From NCBI GenBank assembly GCA_019352035.1, contig JABBNZ010000012.1:1-64000 (forward strand): a DNA stretch of 64,000 nt, in the 5' to 3' direction. The DNA comes from Pseudomonadota bacterium. GTDB lineage: Bacteria > Pseudomonadota > Gammaproteobacteria > Steroidobacterales > Steroidobacteraceae. The stretch's first letter is position 1, and each line of letters opens with the position of its first letter. Under the pieces are notes generated by a model. That model did not search any database. It worked only from the letters and a program-made list of their open reading frames with translations, and was not told the origin of the DNA. The position numbers and the translations under genes were made by a program. Below, piece after piece: positions 9,738 to 20,161 of this stretch.

Positions 9738-10928
9738 TCAGGCCGGCGGTAACTTCAGTCCGATCACCACATCGGCCACGTTGGTGCCGGTGGGACCCGT
9801 GCGCACCAGCGCGCCCGCGGCGGCGAGCGCCGTGCCGGAGTCCGCGCGCGCGAGGCAATCGTCAGCGTCGAGCCCGGCCAGCGCCAGGCGCGCGCAGGTG
9901 TCGGCATCCACGAGGCCCCCCGCCGCCTCGGTCGGGCCATCCGTCCCGTCAGTGCCGGCGGCGAGCAGCACCAGCTCGGGATATTCCGGGAGAAACCTCG
10001 CGGCGGCGAGCGCCAGATGCTGGTTGCGGCCGCCGCGGCCCGGGTGCGGTGGCAGGCGCACGGTCGATTCCCCGCCCCAGACACGGACCTGGGTGTTGCC
10101 GACCAGCAACTCGTGAGTGAAACGCGCGGCGAGGCGCGTTGCGTCTCCCTCGAACCGCTCGTGCACACACGCCACCGTGAGCCCTCGCTGCGACGCCGCT
10201 TGGGCAACCCCCTCGATCGCCCGATCCACCGAGGCCACGACCTGCCGCTCGATGTGATCCGCGCCGCCGGCCGCAGGTCCGAGGAGCCCGGAGCCGATGA
10301 CCGCGGGATCATCGCCCGGCACGTCCGATATGAAAAGTGCACGGGCTGCGCGGCCTCTCAGATGTGCCGCAAGACGTCCGCCCTTGATGCGCGACATGCG
10401 TGCACGGCGCGCATTGAACTCACCGATTGCGATGCCTTCGGCGAGCCAGCCGGCCGAGAGTTGCTCCAGCTCCTCGAGGCAGACCGCGGGCTCGAGCACT
10501 TCCACCAGGCTCGAGGCGCCTCCCGAGATGAGAAAGAGCGGCGCGACCGCGGCCGGCAGATCTTCCACCCAGTCAAGAAGCCGCCGGCCAGCGGCGAGTG
10601 AGCGCTCATCGGGAACCGGATGGGCGCTCTCGCGGATCTCCACGCCCGGCCGGGACAGGAGCTCCGGGGTCAGATGCGCGCTCGGGGTGATGACCAACAC
10701 CCGCTCGAGCGAGCTGCCCAGCGCATCGGCGGCTCCCAGTGCCATGGATGCGGCCGCCTTGCCCACCGCGGCAGCCCAGACCGGCGCCGGGTGCGGCGGC
10801 CGCGCGGCGAGCGCCTCCCGCACGCAGCCGCGTCCATCGACCGCCTCGAGCCCGGCCTGGAGCAGCTCGAGCAGGAGCCGCTGCCGCGCGCCGGAAGCCA
10901 CCTCAGTTCCAAAAGAACGCACGTTCAC
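9738..10928 (-). CDS. Glycerate 2-kinase (MOFRL/DUF4147 family), GTG start inside repeat I-A
   Basis: VGKAAASMALGA, SGGASSLVEVLE, SDVPGDDPAVIGSGLLGP, GTDGTDGPTEAAGG. Confidence 0.85.
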   Translation of the reverse strand: MNVRSFGTEVASGARQRLLLELLQAGLEAVDGRGCVREALAARPPHPAPVWAAAVGKAAASMALGAADALGSSLERVLVITPSAHLTPELLSRPGVEIRESAHPVPDERSLAAGRRLLDWVEDLPAAVAPLFLISGGASSLVEVLEPAVCLEELEQLSAGWLAEGIAIGEFNARRARMSRIKGGRLAAHLRGRAARALFISDVPGDDPAVIGSGLLGPAAGGADHIERQVVASVDRAIEGVAQAASQRGLTVACVHERFEGDATRLAARFTHELLVGNTQVRVWGGESTVRLPPHPGRGGRNQHLALAAARFLPEYPELVLLAAGTDGTDGPTEAAGGLVDADTCARLALAGLDADDCLARADSGTALAAAGALVRTGPTGTNVADVVIGLKLPPA

Positions 10929-11155
10929 CCCAAATCATGAAGCAGCACAAAGATGTGGCGGGCACACGGAGCCCCGCCGCCGGTGGCGGAGGCGCGGATA
11001 AAAATCACGCCTTTTGCCCGCGGCGCGCTGGGCCGGGCAGGGTGCGACGCATGCGTCGCGCGGGTGGCCCTGGATGGACACCCAGGGCAGGCCCGGTTGG
11101 ACCCGAGACCAGGGACTGCGCAGCGCAATGCCCGCATCCAGCGCTTGATCAAGAC
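10917..11155 (-). repeat. Dispersed repeat family I, copy A (long form)
   Basis: Shares GGGGTGAACGTGCGT, GGCACACGGAG, CGCGCTGGGCCGGGCAGG, GCGACGCATGCGTCGC, GGACTGCGCAGCGCAA and GCGCTGGATxCGG with copies B and C. Confidence 0.85.
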
Positions 11156-12654
11156 GCGCGCAGGACCTTGAGGCGCCCGCGGTCGGCGATCAGCTGTTTC
11201 GCCTCATCCGAGCGCTCGAGCTGCAGCCGCTCGAGGTACTCCGGCGTCACATCGCCCGTGACGTACACGCCGGAGAAGCAGGAATCGTCGAACTCCTCGA
11301 TGCGCGCATCCTCGTGCTTGCAGGCGGCGATGAGGTCCTCGAGATCCTGATAGATCAGCCAGTCGGCACCGATGAGGCGCGCCACCTCATCGACCTGCCG
11401 TCCGCTCGCGACGAGCTCCCGTGCGGCGGGCATGTCGATGCCGTAGACGTTCGGGAAGCGCACCGGCGGGGCGGCGGAGGCGAAATAGACCTTGCGGGCG
11501 CCCGCCTCGCGCGCGAGCTCGATGATCTGGGCGGAGGTCGTGCCGCGCACGATGGAGTCATCCACCAGCAGCACGCTCTTGCCGCGGAACTCCAGATCGA
11601 TGGCGTTCAGCTTGCGGCGCACCGATTTCTGGCGCTCCTCCTGCCCCGGCATGATGAAGGTGCGGCCGATGTAGCGGTTCTTGATGAATCCTTCCCGATA
11701 CTTGACGCCGAGCCGCTGGGCGAGCTGCAGGGCGCTCGTGCGGCTGGTGTCCGGAATCGGAATGACGACGTCGATGTCGTGATTGGCCTGCTCGCGCAGG
11801 ATCTTCTCCGCCAGACGGTCGCCCATGCGCATGCGCGCGCGATAGACGGAAATGTTGTCGATCTTCGAGTCCGGGCGGGCGAAGTAGACGTACTCGAAGA
11901 TGCAGGGCGTGTGGCGCACGCTCGCCACGCACTGGTGCGAGTGGAGCCGGCCTCGATCGTCGATGAACACGGCTTCGCCCGGAGCGATATCGCGCACCAG
12001 GCGGAAGGAGAGGCTGTCGAGCGCGACGCTCTCGGAGGCAAGCATCCACTCCGGCCCCCGCGGGGTGTCCCGCTGGCCGAGGACGAGGGGGCGGATGCCG
12101 TTGGGATCGCGAAAGCCGAGGATGCCGTGTCCGATGATCATCGCCACCACGGCGTAGCCGCCGCGGCAGCGGCGATAGACGGCATTCAGCGCTGCGAAGA
12201 CATCGGCCGGAGTGATGCGCGGAGTGCCGATGCGCTGCAGCTCCGAGGCAAACACGTTCAGCAGCACCTCGGAGTCGGAAGTCGTATTGAGGTGCCGGCG
12301 ATCCTCACGGACCAGGACTTCGGCGAGCTCCGCGGCATTGGTGAGATTGCCGTTGTGGGCGAGACAGATGCCGTATGGGGAGTTGACGTAGAACGGCTGC
12401 GCTTCCGAAGCGCTGTCGCAGCCGGCCGTGGGGTAGCGGACGTGGCCGATGCCGGCATGGCCCTTCAACTCGAGCATATGGTGCTGCTGGAAGACATCGC
12501 GGACGAGCCCCCTGCCCTTGCGGACACACAGCTCCCCGTCACCGTAGGTGGCGATGCCGGCGGCATCCTGGCCCCGATGCTGCAGCACGGTCATCGCGTC
12601 ATAGATGCGTTGATTGACTGCGCTCGTTCCGACGACACCGACGATTCCGCACAT
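11149..12654 (-). CDS. purF: Amidophosphoribosyltransferase
   Basis: [61 protein letters not shown]. Confidence 0.97.
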   Translation of the reverse strand: MCGIVGVVGTSAVNQRIYDAMTVLQHRGQDAAGIATYGDGELCVRKGRGLVRDVFQQHHMLELKGHAGIGHVRYPTAGCDSASEAQPFYVNSPYGICLAHNGNLTNAAELAEVLVREDRRHLNTTSDSEVLLNVFASELQRIGTPRITPADVFAALNAVYRRCRGGYAVVAMIIGHGILGFRDPNGIRPLVLGQRDTPRGPEWMLASESVALDSLSFRLVRDIAPGEAVFIDDRGRLHSHQCVASVRHTPCIFEYVYFARPDSKIDNISVYRARMRMGDRLAEKILREQANHDIDVVIPIPDTSRTSALQLAQRLGVKYREGFIKNRYIGRTFIMPGQEERQKSVRRKLNAIDLEFRGKSVLLVDDSIVRGTTSAQIIELAREAGARKVYFASAAPPVRFPNVYGIDMPAARELVASGRQVDEVARLIGADWLIYQDLEDLIAACKHEDARIEEFDDSCFSGVYVTGDVTPEYLERLQLERSDEAKQLIADRGRLKVLRAS

Positions 12655-12663
12655 AGGCCTACC

Positions 12664-13134
12664 TCATGGGCCCGCGCCGACCAGCACGCGCAAGCCCTTC
12701 GCCACCGAGTCACCATAGGGGATCAGCATGGAATGACGCCACCAGGTCTCGCCGTCGAGCTTCAGCAGCTGCCCGAGGATGACGAACACCCCGATCAGCA
12801 CCACCCCGCGCGCCGCACCGAAGAGGAATCCGAGGAAGCGGTCCATGCCGCTGAAGATCGAGAGGCGCATGTAGTGTCCCATGATGGCCCCGAGTCCCGC
12901 GCCGAAGAGTAGGATGAGCGCCACGATGATGACGCGCGCCGCCCACGGCCTGACATAGTGCGCCGCAAGGAGTCCGCCGAGGTGCGGCTCGATCATGTCA
13001 GAGAAATGCCAGGCGACGAAGAGCGCCAGGATCCAGGCGCCGAGCGCGATCGCTTCACGCAGAAAGCCGCGCAGGGCGCCCACGATCGCCGAGAGCACGA
13101 CGGCGGCGATCAGTAGATAATCGGCTGTGTTCAT
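12664..13134 (-). CDS. cvpA: CvpA family membrane protein
   Basis: Multi-TM protein next to purF; MNTADYLLIAAVVLSAIVGALRGFLREAIALGAWILALFVAW. Confidence 0.9.
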   Translation of the reverse strand: MNTADYLLIAAVVLSAIVGALRGFLREAIALGAWILALFVAWHFSDMIEPHLGGLLAAHYVRPWAARVIIVALILLFGAGLGAIMGHYMRLSIFSGMDRFLGFLFGAARGVVLIGVFVILGQLLKLDGETWWRHSMLIPYGDSVAKGLRVLVGAGP

Positions 13135-13260
13135 GGGACAGGGTCTGGCGAGGAAGCCCCGGGAACCCCCCAGGAAAGCGCGGCGGATTGTACAAGACCG
13201 TTACCTCCGAGACACGTTAACTCGTACACGAGTGCACGAGGAAACGCGCTCGGAAACGCA

Positions 13261-14088
13261 TCACCTCGCGGGCAGCACGTCACCGCGGTGCCCGGCGGCA
13301 CGCAGACGGGCGGCGACATGCAGCGCGGCTGCGCGGCTTTGCGGCGCCGCCGTGCTCACCCGCCAGAGAGACCGTGACCGCACCCGAAGGGGCGAGACGG
13401 CGATCCGAAAGCCCTTGCGCTGAAGCCTGTGCGCCAGGCGAAGGGCATTGCGATGATCGGCGAAAACGCCAAGCTGCACCACCCATCTTCCGGAGGAGGC
13501 CGGTGTGCGGGCCTCTCGCACTGACCGATGTGCGGGCGGCTTCGCGACTTGCAAGGCCGCGCGGGCGGGAGCAGCGCGCCGTGAGGCGGATGGGGACGGA
13601 TGGGGATGGGGACGGGGCGCGGGCGGGGTCGCGGTGGTCTTGGGTGCGGTGGTCTTGGGTGCGGTGGTCTTGGGTGCGGTGGTCTTGAACGGGGCGTCCT
13701 GCCGGGCCGCTCGGCCGTGCCCGGGAGCTTGCGCGGACGCCGCGGCGGGCTTTCCGGGGGTGCTCGGTGAGGTCTCTTGCGCAGAGCTTGCCGAGGGCTG
13801 GTTCTGCGCGGGCTGTGCCTGCCTCGCCGCGGGCGGCGCGAGGCTCGAGCGGCCCGAGGCGCGCGCGCCTGCCGCCGTGCCCAGAGTCAACGTATAGGTG
13901 CGAAGCGGCGCCTCTCCCTGCGCCGGCTGGGCGGCACCGGCAGGTAGCGCCGAACCGGCGGTCGAGGACGCGACGGTCGCGGCGCCGGCCGGCGGTGACT
14001 TCCCCCCGATCGGTCCAGTCAGCAGCTCCGGAACCAACAGAACCATCAGCGCCACGAGAATGATGGCGCCCGTCAATCGCTCTTTCAC
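13261..14088 (-). CDS. SPOR-domain (DedD-like) protein
   Basis: GTG start; N-terminal TM KERLTGAIILVALMVLLVPELL; C-terminal WVVQLGVFADHRNALRLAHRLQRKGFRI..RVSTAAPQSRAAALHVAARL. Confidence 0.85.
   Translation of the reverse strand: MKERLTGAIILVALMVLLVPELLTGPIGGKSPPAGAATVASSTAGSALPAGAAQPAQGEAPLRTYTLTLGTAAGARASGRSSLAPPAARQAQPAQNQPSASSAQETSPSTPGKPAAASAQAPGHGRAARQDAPFKTTAPKTTAPKTTAPKTTATPPAPRPHPHPSPSASRRAAPARAALQVAKPPAHRSVREARTPASSGRWVVQLGVFADHRNALRLAHRLQRKGFRIAVSPLRVRSRSLWRVSTAAPQSRAAALHVAARLRAAGHRGDVLPAR
13633..13687. repeat. In-frame 15-bp tandem repeat (TTAPK units) in the SPOR protein linker
   Basis: ggtggtcttgggtgc repeated 3-4 times; encodes KTTAPKTTAPKTTAPKTTA. Confidence 0.9.
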
Positions 14089-14089
14089 T

Positions 14090-15400
14090 TCAGGAGTATA
14101 CCCCAAGCCACTCGAGTGCCGGTCCCACCGTGTGCACCGAGCCACAGACGACCACGCGGTCTCCGGGACGCGAGGCGGCGCGCGCCGCTTCGCACCCCTC
14201 GCGCACCGAGGCGGCCAGGGCTGGCTCGCGCACGATGGGCTCCAGGCGGCGCGCCAGCTCCGCCGCCGCGATGCCGCGGGGCCCTTCCAGGCCGCAGAGA
14301 ATCCACCCATCCAACTGCGGCGCGAGCGCCTTGGCGATCTGCGGCGCATCCTTGTCCCCCAGAATGCCGACGACGCCGAGCGTGCGGCCCCGGCAGGGCC
14401 GCTCCCGCAGCTGCGCCGCCAACACCTCGGCGGCGGGCGGGTTGTGCGCGATGTCGAGGATCCACTCGATGGGCCCGGGCACGATCTGGAAGCGGCCGGC
14501 GAGCCGCACGCGGGCCAGAGCGGCGGCCGCGGTGCGCGCATCGAGCGCCGCCATCACCTGCTGCGCCGGGACCGAAGGCTCCCGGCCGGCAGCGAGCGAT
14601 TCGAGCGCGGCAAGCGCCGTCGCGGCGTTGCGGTACTGGATCGAGCCGGCGAGAGCCGAAGGCGGCAGATCCGCGAGGGAAAGAGCGCTGCCCCGGTAAC
14701 TCCAGCGCGGCGGCCCGCCGCAGCCTGGCTCCACTCGCCAGTGGAAATCCCGCTCGGCGACGACCGGCTTCGCCCCGAGGCGCTCGATGGCCGCGTGGAC
14801 GCTCGCCGGCATGCGCGCAGTGCCGAGCACCGCGGGGCGGCCGGCGCGGAAGATCCCGGCTTTCTCGGCGCCGATCTCCTCGACCGTCTCTCCGAGCCAG
14901 TCCCGATGATCGAGGCCGACCGAGCAGAGCACCGACACGTCCGCATCGATGATATTGGTCGCATCGAGGCGCCCGCCGAGTCCCACCTCGAGCAGCGCGA
15001 GCTCGACGCCGCGATCCGCGAAGAGCTGCAGGGCCGCGAGCGTGTTGTATTCGAAGAAAGTCAGGGTGGTGGCGCCGCGTGCCGATTCGATGCGCTCGAA
15101 CGCCCCGACGATCGCCGCATCCTCGGCCTGCACGCCGTCGATGCGGATCCGTTCGTTGTAGCGCAGGAAATGCGGCGAGGTGAAAAGGCCGACGGAGCGG
15201 CCGGCGGCGAGCCACAGCGCCTCGAGGTGCGCCACGGTCGAGCCCTTGCCGTTCGTGCCGCCGACGGTGATGACGGCTGATCCCGGACGGTCGATTCCGA
15301 GCCGCCGGGCCACCTCGGCGACGCGCGCGAGCCCGAGGTCGATAGACTTCGGATGCGCCGCCTCCTGCAGCGCCAGCCACTGCGCGAGCGATCGGGTCAC
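14090..15400 (-). CDS. folC: Dihydrofolate/folylpolyglutamate synthase
   Basis: VITVGGTNGKGSTVAHLEAL, LFTSPHFLRYNERIRIDG, EVGLGGRLDATNI; GTG start. Confidence 0.93.
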   Translation of the reverse strand: MTRSLAQWLALQEAAHPKSIDLGLARVAEVARRLGIDRPGSAVITVGGTNGKGSTVAHLEALWLAAGRSVGLFTSPHFLRYNERIRIDGVQAEDAAIVGAFERIESARGATTLTFFEYNTLAALQLFADRGVELALLEVGLGGRLDATNIIDADVSVLCSVGLDHRDWLGETVEEIGAEKAGIFRAGRPAVLGTARMPASVHAAIERLGAKPVVAERDFHWRVEPGCGGPPRWSYRGSALSLADLPPSALAGSIQYRNAATALAALESLAAGREPSVPAQQVMAALDARTAAAALARVRLAGRFQIVPGPIEWILDIAHNPPAAEVLAAQLRERPCRGRTLGVVGILGDKDAPQIAKALAPQLDGWILCGLEGPRGIAAAELARRLEPIVREPALAASVREGCEAARAASRPGDRVVVCGSVHTVGPALEWLGVYS

Positions 15401-15414
15401 GACGCGCCGGAGGC

Positions 15415-16278
15415 TTACGCGGCGGCCGCCGGCTGCTTCATCAGCATGCGCAGCACCGATGCGATGCGCTCGCGCATGTCGCGCCGGTCGACGATCATGT
15501 CGAGCGCGCCATGGTCGAGCAGGAACTCGCTGCGCTGGAATCCCTCGGGCAACGTCTCGCGCACCGTCTGTTGGATGACACGCGGACCGGCGAAGCCGAT
15601 GAGCGCGCGCGGCTCCGCCAGGTTCAGATCGCCGAGCATCGCCAGACTCGCCGATACGCCGCCGGTGGTCGGATCGGTCATGACCGAGATGTAGGGCAGA
15701 TGCGCCTGCGCGAGCCGCGAGAGCGCCGCGGCGGTCTTGGCCATCTGCAGGAGCGAGTAGAGCGCTTCCTGCATGCGGGCGCCGCCGCTCGCGGTGAAGC
15801 AGATGAAGGGCTTGCCGTGCTCGATGCAATGATCGGCGGCGCGCGTGAAGCGCTCCCCCACCACCGAGCCCATGGAGCCGCCGAGGAATTGGAATTCGAA
15901 CGCGCAAGCGACGACCGGCAGCTTCTCGAGCGTGCCGGCGAGCACGATGAGCGCATCGGTCTCGCCGGTCGCCTTCTGCGCCTGGATCAAGCGGTCCTTG
16001 TAGCGCTTGCTGTCGCGGAACTTGAGCGGATCCTCGGGCGTGAGCTGCGCGCTGAGCTCTTCGGTGGACGCCGGGTCGAGGAAGCGCTCCAGCCGCTCGC
16101 GGCCGCCGACTCTCATGTGATGGCTGCACTTCGGGCAGACGTACAGATTGCGCTCGAGCTCCGCCCGGTAGAGAACGGCATCGCAGGCCGGACACTTGAT
16201 CCACAAGCCCTCCGGCACCGAGCGGGTCCGGCGCTCGGTCTTGATGCGCGAGGGCATGATCTTCTCGAACCAGGACAT
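15415..16278 (-). CDS. accD: Acetyl-CoA carboxylase carboxyltransferase beta subunit
   Basis: [29 protein letters not shown] zinc ribbon; [20 protein letters not shown]. Confidence 0.96.
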   Translation of the reverse strand: MSWFEKIMPSRIKTERRTRSVPEGLWIKCPACDAVLYRAELERNLYVCPKCSHHMRVGGRERLERFLDPASTEELSAQLTPEDPLKFRDSKRYKDRLIQAQKATGETDALIVLAGTLEKLPVVACAFEFQFLGGSMGSVVGERFTRAADHCIEHGKPFICFTASGGARMQEALYSLLQMAKTAAALSRLAQAHLPYISVMTDPTTGGVSASLAMLGDLNLAEPRALIGFAGPRVIQQTVRETLPEGFQRSEFLLDHGALDMIVDRRDMRERIASVLRMLMKQPAAAA

Positions 16279-16287
16279 GAGAGCCGC

Positions 16288-17109
16288 CTAGGTGGGGAAT
16301 CCAGGTGCGATGATAGCGGTTCCATCTCCCTCGCAGAGCAGGCACTGCGGCGCTACCGGCAGCGCGAATGCCGCCGGGTAGCGCACGTGCCATAGATAGA
16401 GGCCGTCCGCCGGCGCGGTGGCGGCGCTCAGCCGCCGGTCCCGGCCTGCAAGCACCTGCGCCGCCCAGTCCGGGGGCGCATCGCCCTTGCCGATCCGGAT
16501 GAGAAGGCCGGCGATGTTGCGGACCATGTGGTGCAGGAAGGCGTTGGCCGTGGCCTCGATCGCGAGCCAGTCGCCGCGCCTCGTCACGGTCAGCCGTTCC
16601 ATGCGGCGGATGGGCGATTTCCCCTGACAGCCGGCGGCGCGGAAGGCGCTGAAGTCATGCTCACCCTCGAGCGCGGCGGCCGCCTGCGCCATGTGCCCGG
16701 CATCGAGCGGACGGTGGATCCAGGTTGCCCGATGCGCCAGCAGGGCCGAGCGGGAAGCGCGGTTGAAGATGAGATAACGGTAGGTGCGCGCCTCCGCGCA
16801 ATAGCGCGCATGGAAATGCGCGGGCACGGGACGCGCCCAGGAGATGCTGATGTCGCGCGGCAGCTCGGAGTTGGTCCCGAGCGTCCAGGCCCGCATGCTG
16901 CGGCTCGCGGTGGTGTCGAAGTGCGCCACCTGGCCGCGGGCGTGAACGCCCGCGTCGGTCCTGCCGGCGCAGACGAGACTCACCGCTTCGGCCGCGACTT
17001 TGCCGAGAGCGCCCTCGGCGAGCACCTGCACCGTCTCGGCCGAGCGCTGACTCTGCCAGCCGGCGTAGCGCGTTCCCTGATACTCGAGTCCGACCGCGAT
17101 CCGCGTCAT
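16288..17109 (-). CDS. truA: tRNA pseudouridine synthase A
   Basis: CAGRTDAGVHARGQVAHFDT, NAFLHHMVRNIAGLLIRIG. Confidence 0.96.
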   Translation of the reverse strand: MTRIAVGLEYQGTRYAGWQSQRSAETVQVLAEGALGKVAAEAVSLVCAGRTDAGVHARGQVAHFDTTASRSMRAWTLGTNSELPRDISISWARPVPAHFHARYCAEARTYRYLIFNRASRSALLAHRATWIHRPLDAGHMAQAAAALEGEHDFSAFRAAGCQGKSPIRRMERLTVTRRGDWLAIEATANAFLHHMVRNIAGLLIRIGKGDAPPDWAAQVLAGRDRRLSAATAPADGLYLWHVRYPAAFALPVAPQCLLCEGDGTAIIAPGFPT

Positions 17110-17137
17110 GCGGGGGGCTGAGCCTGGCGGCTCTCAC

Positions 17138-20100
17138 TCACCCCGGGAGCGCCTCCATCAGGCGCTCGGCTTCCTGGCGCTGCGTCGTCGAGCCCTCGTG
17201 CATGACCTCCTCGAGAATGTTACGGGCTCCCTCGGGATCTCCCATGTCCATGTACGCACGCGCCAGATCGAGCTTGGTGCCGACCTCGCTCATGGTGACG
17301 GGCTCGAGATCCGGCAGCGCGAGATCGTCCGCGGAAAGCTTCTGAGTCGCCGTGAAGGCGGCATCCGGCACGGTCGCCGTGCCGACATCGAGATCGAGCT
17401 CCGCGCCGTTCGCGCCGTTCGCGCCGTTCGCGCCGTTCGCGCCGTTCGCGCCGTTCGCGCCGTGGCCGTGCTCCGGCTCCGCGGCGCCAAGGTCGTAGTC
17501 GACCGCGGGGGATTCCTCGAGCGCCGCAAGCCGGGAAGTGGCCGCAGTGTCATGACCGTTCGCAGGAGCATCGCCTTCGCTCAGCACCGCTTCGAGCTCG
17601 GTCGCATCGATCTGCCAGGCATTGGTCGTGCCGGTGGGCTCCGGAGAGGCCTCCTCGGTACGTTGGGCCGCCGCCTGCTCGATGATCCGGCGCGAGTGCT
17701 CATCCAGACCCGCGACCATCGTCGGCGTATCCGGTGAGGCTTCGATCGTCTCGCCGAGGTGCTCGGCGGCATCGAATGCTCCGAGATCCAGCCCGAGATC
17801 GTCGATCGCGAGCTCCGCGGTCTGCTCCCCGCCGCTTTGCTTCAGGGCGCTCTCGACCTTCTGACGAATGGTCGGATGCTCGGACATATACAGCGCCGGC
17901 TGCTCGACGGTGGGGCCCTCGATTTCGGTCCCGAACTGAACGTCGTCCGTCCCTGGCAGAGTCGCCGTCATTTCCCGGGTGGAGCCGGTCGCGTTATCCG
18001 CGAAATGCGTATCGAGCAGTGCGATGTTCCGATCGGTGGCGGTACCCGGCGACTCCGCGGTCGCCGCCGAGTCGCCCTCGCCGAGGGCCGACCCGATGTC
18101 GAGATCGAGCCCCTGCGCATGCTGGCCGGTGTGTCCCGAGGCGATGTCGAAGTCGAGCGCGTCGAACCCGCCCTGGCCGTCGGCCAGGTCGAGATCGACC
18201 CCGGCCGCGGCCGCGCCGCTCACCGCGGCGCCGCCCTCGAACAGCGGATCCTCCGGCGCGAGCTGCTTGCCCATGATCACGATCTTTTCCCACTCGCCCG
18301 GCGCCGCCTCGGCGCGGGTGGTGGCCAGCTCGTGCGCGGTCTGCAGGAACTGCTCCTTGTTGCCCCAGACGAAGAAGACTTCGAGGAGCTTGAGCTTCAG
18401 GTCCCGCCGCTCGGGCTCACGCCCGATCGCGATGCGGATGAGATCCGCGGCCTGATCGTACAGGCCGTAGGCCATGTGGAAGTCGGCCTCGGCGAGGGGA
18501 TCTCCCTGATCCAGGTGGACCGCCGTCTCGCTGCTGATCGTCGTGTCGGACGTGCTGACATGCCTGGGCTCGGCCGCGGCGGCTTCGGGAATCCTGGGCC
18601 GCTCATGCGTGCCGCTCTCCTCGACCACGAAAGCATCGTCCTGCGCCGCGATGATCGGGCGCATCGAGGCGGTGTCCGCCGTCGACGGCTCCAGTTTCGT
18701 GTAAGGAGACGGAGTGGCTCCCGCGGCGGCCAGTCGACCGAGCGAATCGTCGAGCTCGGACTGCCGGCGCGAGCGCCAGGCGCGCAGGCCCAGGTATCCG
18801 AGCAGCGCCAGGCCCAGCAGTGCGAGCTCCCACCAGTAGGTCGCCAGCGTGCCGAGAATCGAGGGGCTCGCGGACGGCTCGGCGGCACGGGCGGGCTTCG
18901 CGGAAGCATGAGGCGCCATGTGCGGCGCGGCTACCGGCGCAGGCACAGGCGCAGCGCTCGGTGCCGGTGCCGGAGGCGATGCCGCGGCGGCCGGCGGCGG
19001 AGCGGTTTGCGCAGGCGGCGTGGCGCCGGCCGGCGTGCTGGCCGCGATCGAGCTCGCGGCTGCCGGCGGCGCAGGCTTGCCGGCGAGCTGAGCCTGCATG
19101 CTGGCCAGCTGAGCGTCCTTCATCTGCAGCAGACGATGCTCTTGGGCGAGCTGCGTCTGCAGACCCTGGACCTGCGCCTGCAATGCCTTCACCTGTCCCG
19201 CGGACGCTCCTGCGCTGGCGGCCGAGCCGGAGGCTCCCGCCCCGCCCGGCGGTGCGACCAGCCGGAGTCTTCCGGGGCCGCTCGCCGCGCTGGCGGTCTG
19301 CTGCGCGGCACCGTGCCAGGCTGCGTACTGCCGGCGAATCTCCGCCGTTGCGGCCGCGGGTGAGATGGCTGCTGCCGCCGCCCGATCGGGAATGCGCAGC
19401 ACGGCGCCCGAGCGCAGCAGGTTCATGTTGTGATCGAAGGCGTCCGGGTTGGCCCGGTAGATGGCGACCATCCAGCCGTGGGTGAGGCCGGAGCTCACTC
19501 CGGCGCCGCTCATCCGGTCGGCGATGCCCGAGAGCGTCTCACCGCGGCTCACGACGAGTGAGTGCGGCGTGCCGGGGGCGGCGGCCGGTGCGGAGGAGGA
19601 AGCCCCGGCGCCGGCAGCGGACTGCTCGGAGAGCGGTGCAGCCGGAGCCGGAGCCGGGGCTGGAGCCGCGGGAGCCTGAGAGCGCGCAATCCGGCCCGCG
19701 CGCCGGGCGGTGCCGGTGACAGCCGGCGTGAGCGGCTGAGCGGCGGCCTGAGACTGGTGCGGCACGTACATCGGCGGGTTGAGGAGCACCGTGTACTCGC
19801 GGTACAGATGTCCGCGATCCCAGTTTGCCTCCACGATCAGGGTCACCACCGGATCGGTGACGGGCTGATCCGACGAGAGCTCCACCACTTCCCTGCCGTC
19901 GGCGCGGGGCACGACTTTCAGGTGCACGCCGCTGAGGAACTGCGGCCAGCTGAGGCCGTAGCGCGCGAAAGTATCCTGCGAGGCCAGCTTGACCTGCAGG
20001 CTCTGCAGGGCGCCTGGCGTGGCGTCGAGCAGCCCGATCTGCGCCTTGAGGGGCTGACCGAGGGGTGAGAGGAGACGGATGTCTCCGAGGCCGAGGGCAA

Positions 20101-20161
20101 ACGCCGCTGAGGGTACGACCAGCAGCAATGCCACCGCCCGGCTTGAGCGTTTGGCGACCAT
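17138..20161 (-). CDS. fimV: FimV-like pilus assembly/peptidoglycan-binding protein
   Basis: LGDIRLLSPLGQPLKAQIGLLDAT N-terminus, LysM segment, TM, acidic repeats, C-terminal TKLDLARAYMDMGDPEGARNILEEVMHEG. Confidence 0.93.
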   Translation of the reverse strand: MVAKRSSRAVALLLVVPSAAFALGLGDIRLLSPLGQPLKAQIGLLDATPGALQSLQVKLASQDTFARYGLSWPQFLSGVHLKVVPRADGREVVELSSDQPVTDPVVTLIVEANWDRGHLYREYTVLLNPPMYVPHQSQAAAQPLTPAVTGTARRAGRIARSQAPAAPAPAPAPAAPLSEQSAAGAGASSSAPAAAPGTPHSLVVSRGETLSGIADRMSGAGVSSGLTHGWMVAIYRANPDAFDHNMNLLRSGAVLRIPDRAAAAAISPAAATAEIRRQYAAWHGAAQQTASAASGPGRLRLVAPPGGAGASGSAASAGASAGQVKALQAQVQGLQTQLAQEHRLLQMKDAQLASMQAQLAGKPAPPAAASSIAASTPAGATPPAQTAPPPAAAASPPAPAPSAAPVPAPVAAPHMAPHASAKPARAAEPSASPSILGTLATYWWELALLGLALLGYLGLRAWRSRRQSELDDSLGRLAAAGATPSPYTKLEPSTADTASMRPIIAAQDDAFVVEESGTHERPRIPEAAAAEPRHVSTSDTTISSETAVHLDQGDPLAEADFHMAYGLYDQAADLIRIAIGREPERRDLKLKLLEVFFVWGNKEQFLQTAHELATTRAEAAPGEWEKIVIMGKQLAPEDPLFEGGAAVSGAAAAGVDLDLADGQGGFDALDFDIASGHTGQHAQGLDLDIGSALGEGDSAATAESPGTATDRNIALLDTHFADNATGSTREMTATLPGTDDVQFGTEIEGPTVEQPALYMSEHPTIRQKVESALKQSGGEQTAELAIDDLGLDLGAFDAAEHLGETIEASPDTPTMVAGLDEHSRRIIEQAAAQRTEEASPEPTGTTNAWQIDATELEAVLSEGDAPANGHDTAATSRLAALEESPAVDYDLGAAEPEHGHGANGANGANGANGANGANGAELDLDVGTATVPDAAFTATQKLSADDLALPDLEPVTMSEVGTKLDLARAYMDMGDPEGARNILEEVMHEGSTTQRQEAERLMEALPG
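17401..17462. repeat. 9-bp tandem repeat (NGA codons) inside fimV
   Basis: ccgttcgcg repeated about 6 times in tandem; encodes GANGANGANGANGANGANGA. Confidence 0.95.

Noticed and set aside
10953-11171. Small ORFs with matching peptides (FARGALxRAGCDACVARVAxDGHPG) at 10953-11171 and 60639-60881, considered as a conserved small protein family
   Set aside because: They are translations of family I repeat copies A and C; similarity is explained by the DNA repeat, several frames look alike, and no start/RBS context was evident.
13633-13687. Tandem repeats considered as a CRISPR-like array
   Set aside because: Units are 15 bp, contiguous without spacers and in-frame within a SPOR protein; no cas genes in the window. 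The fimV 9-bp repeats were rejected for the same reason.
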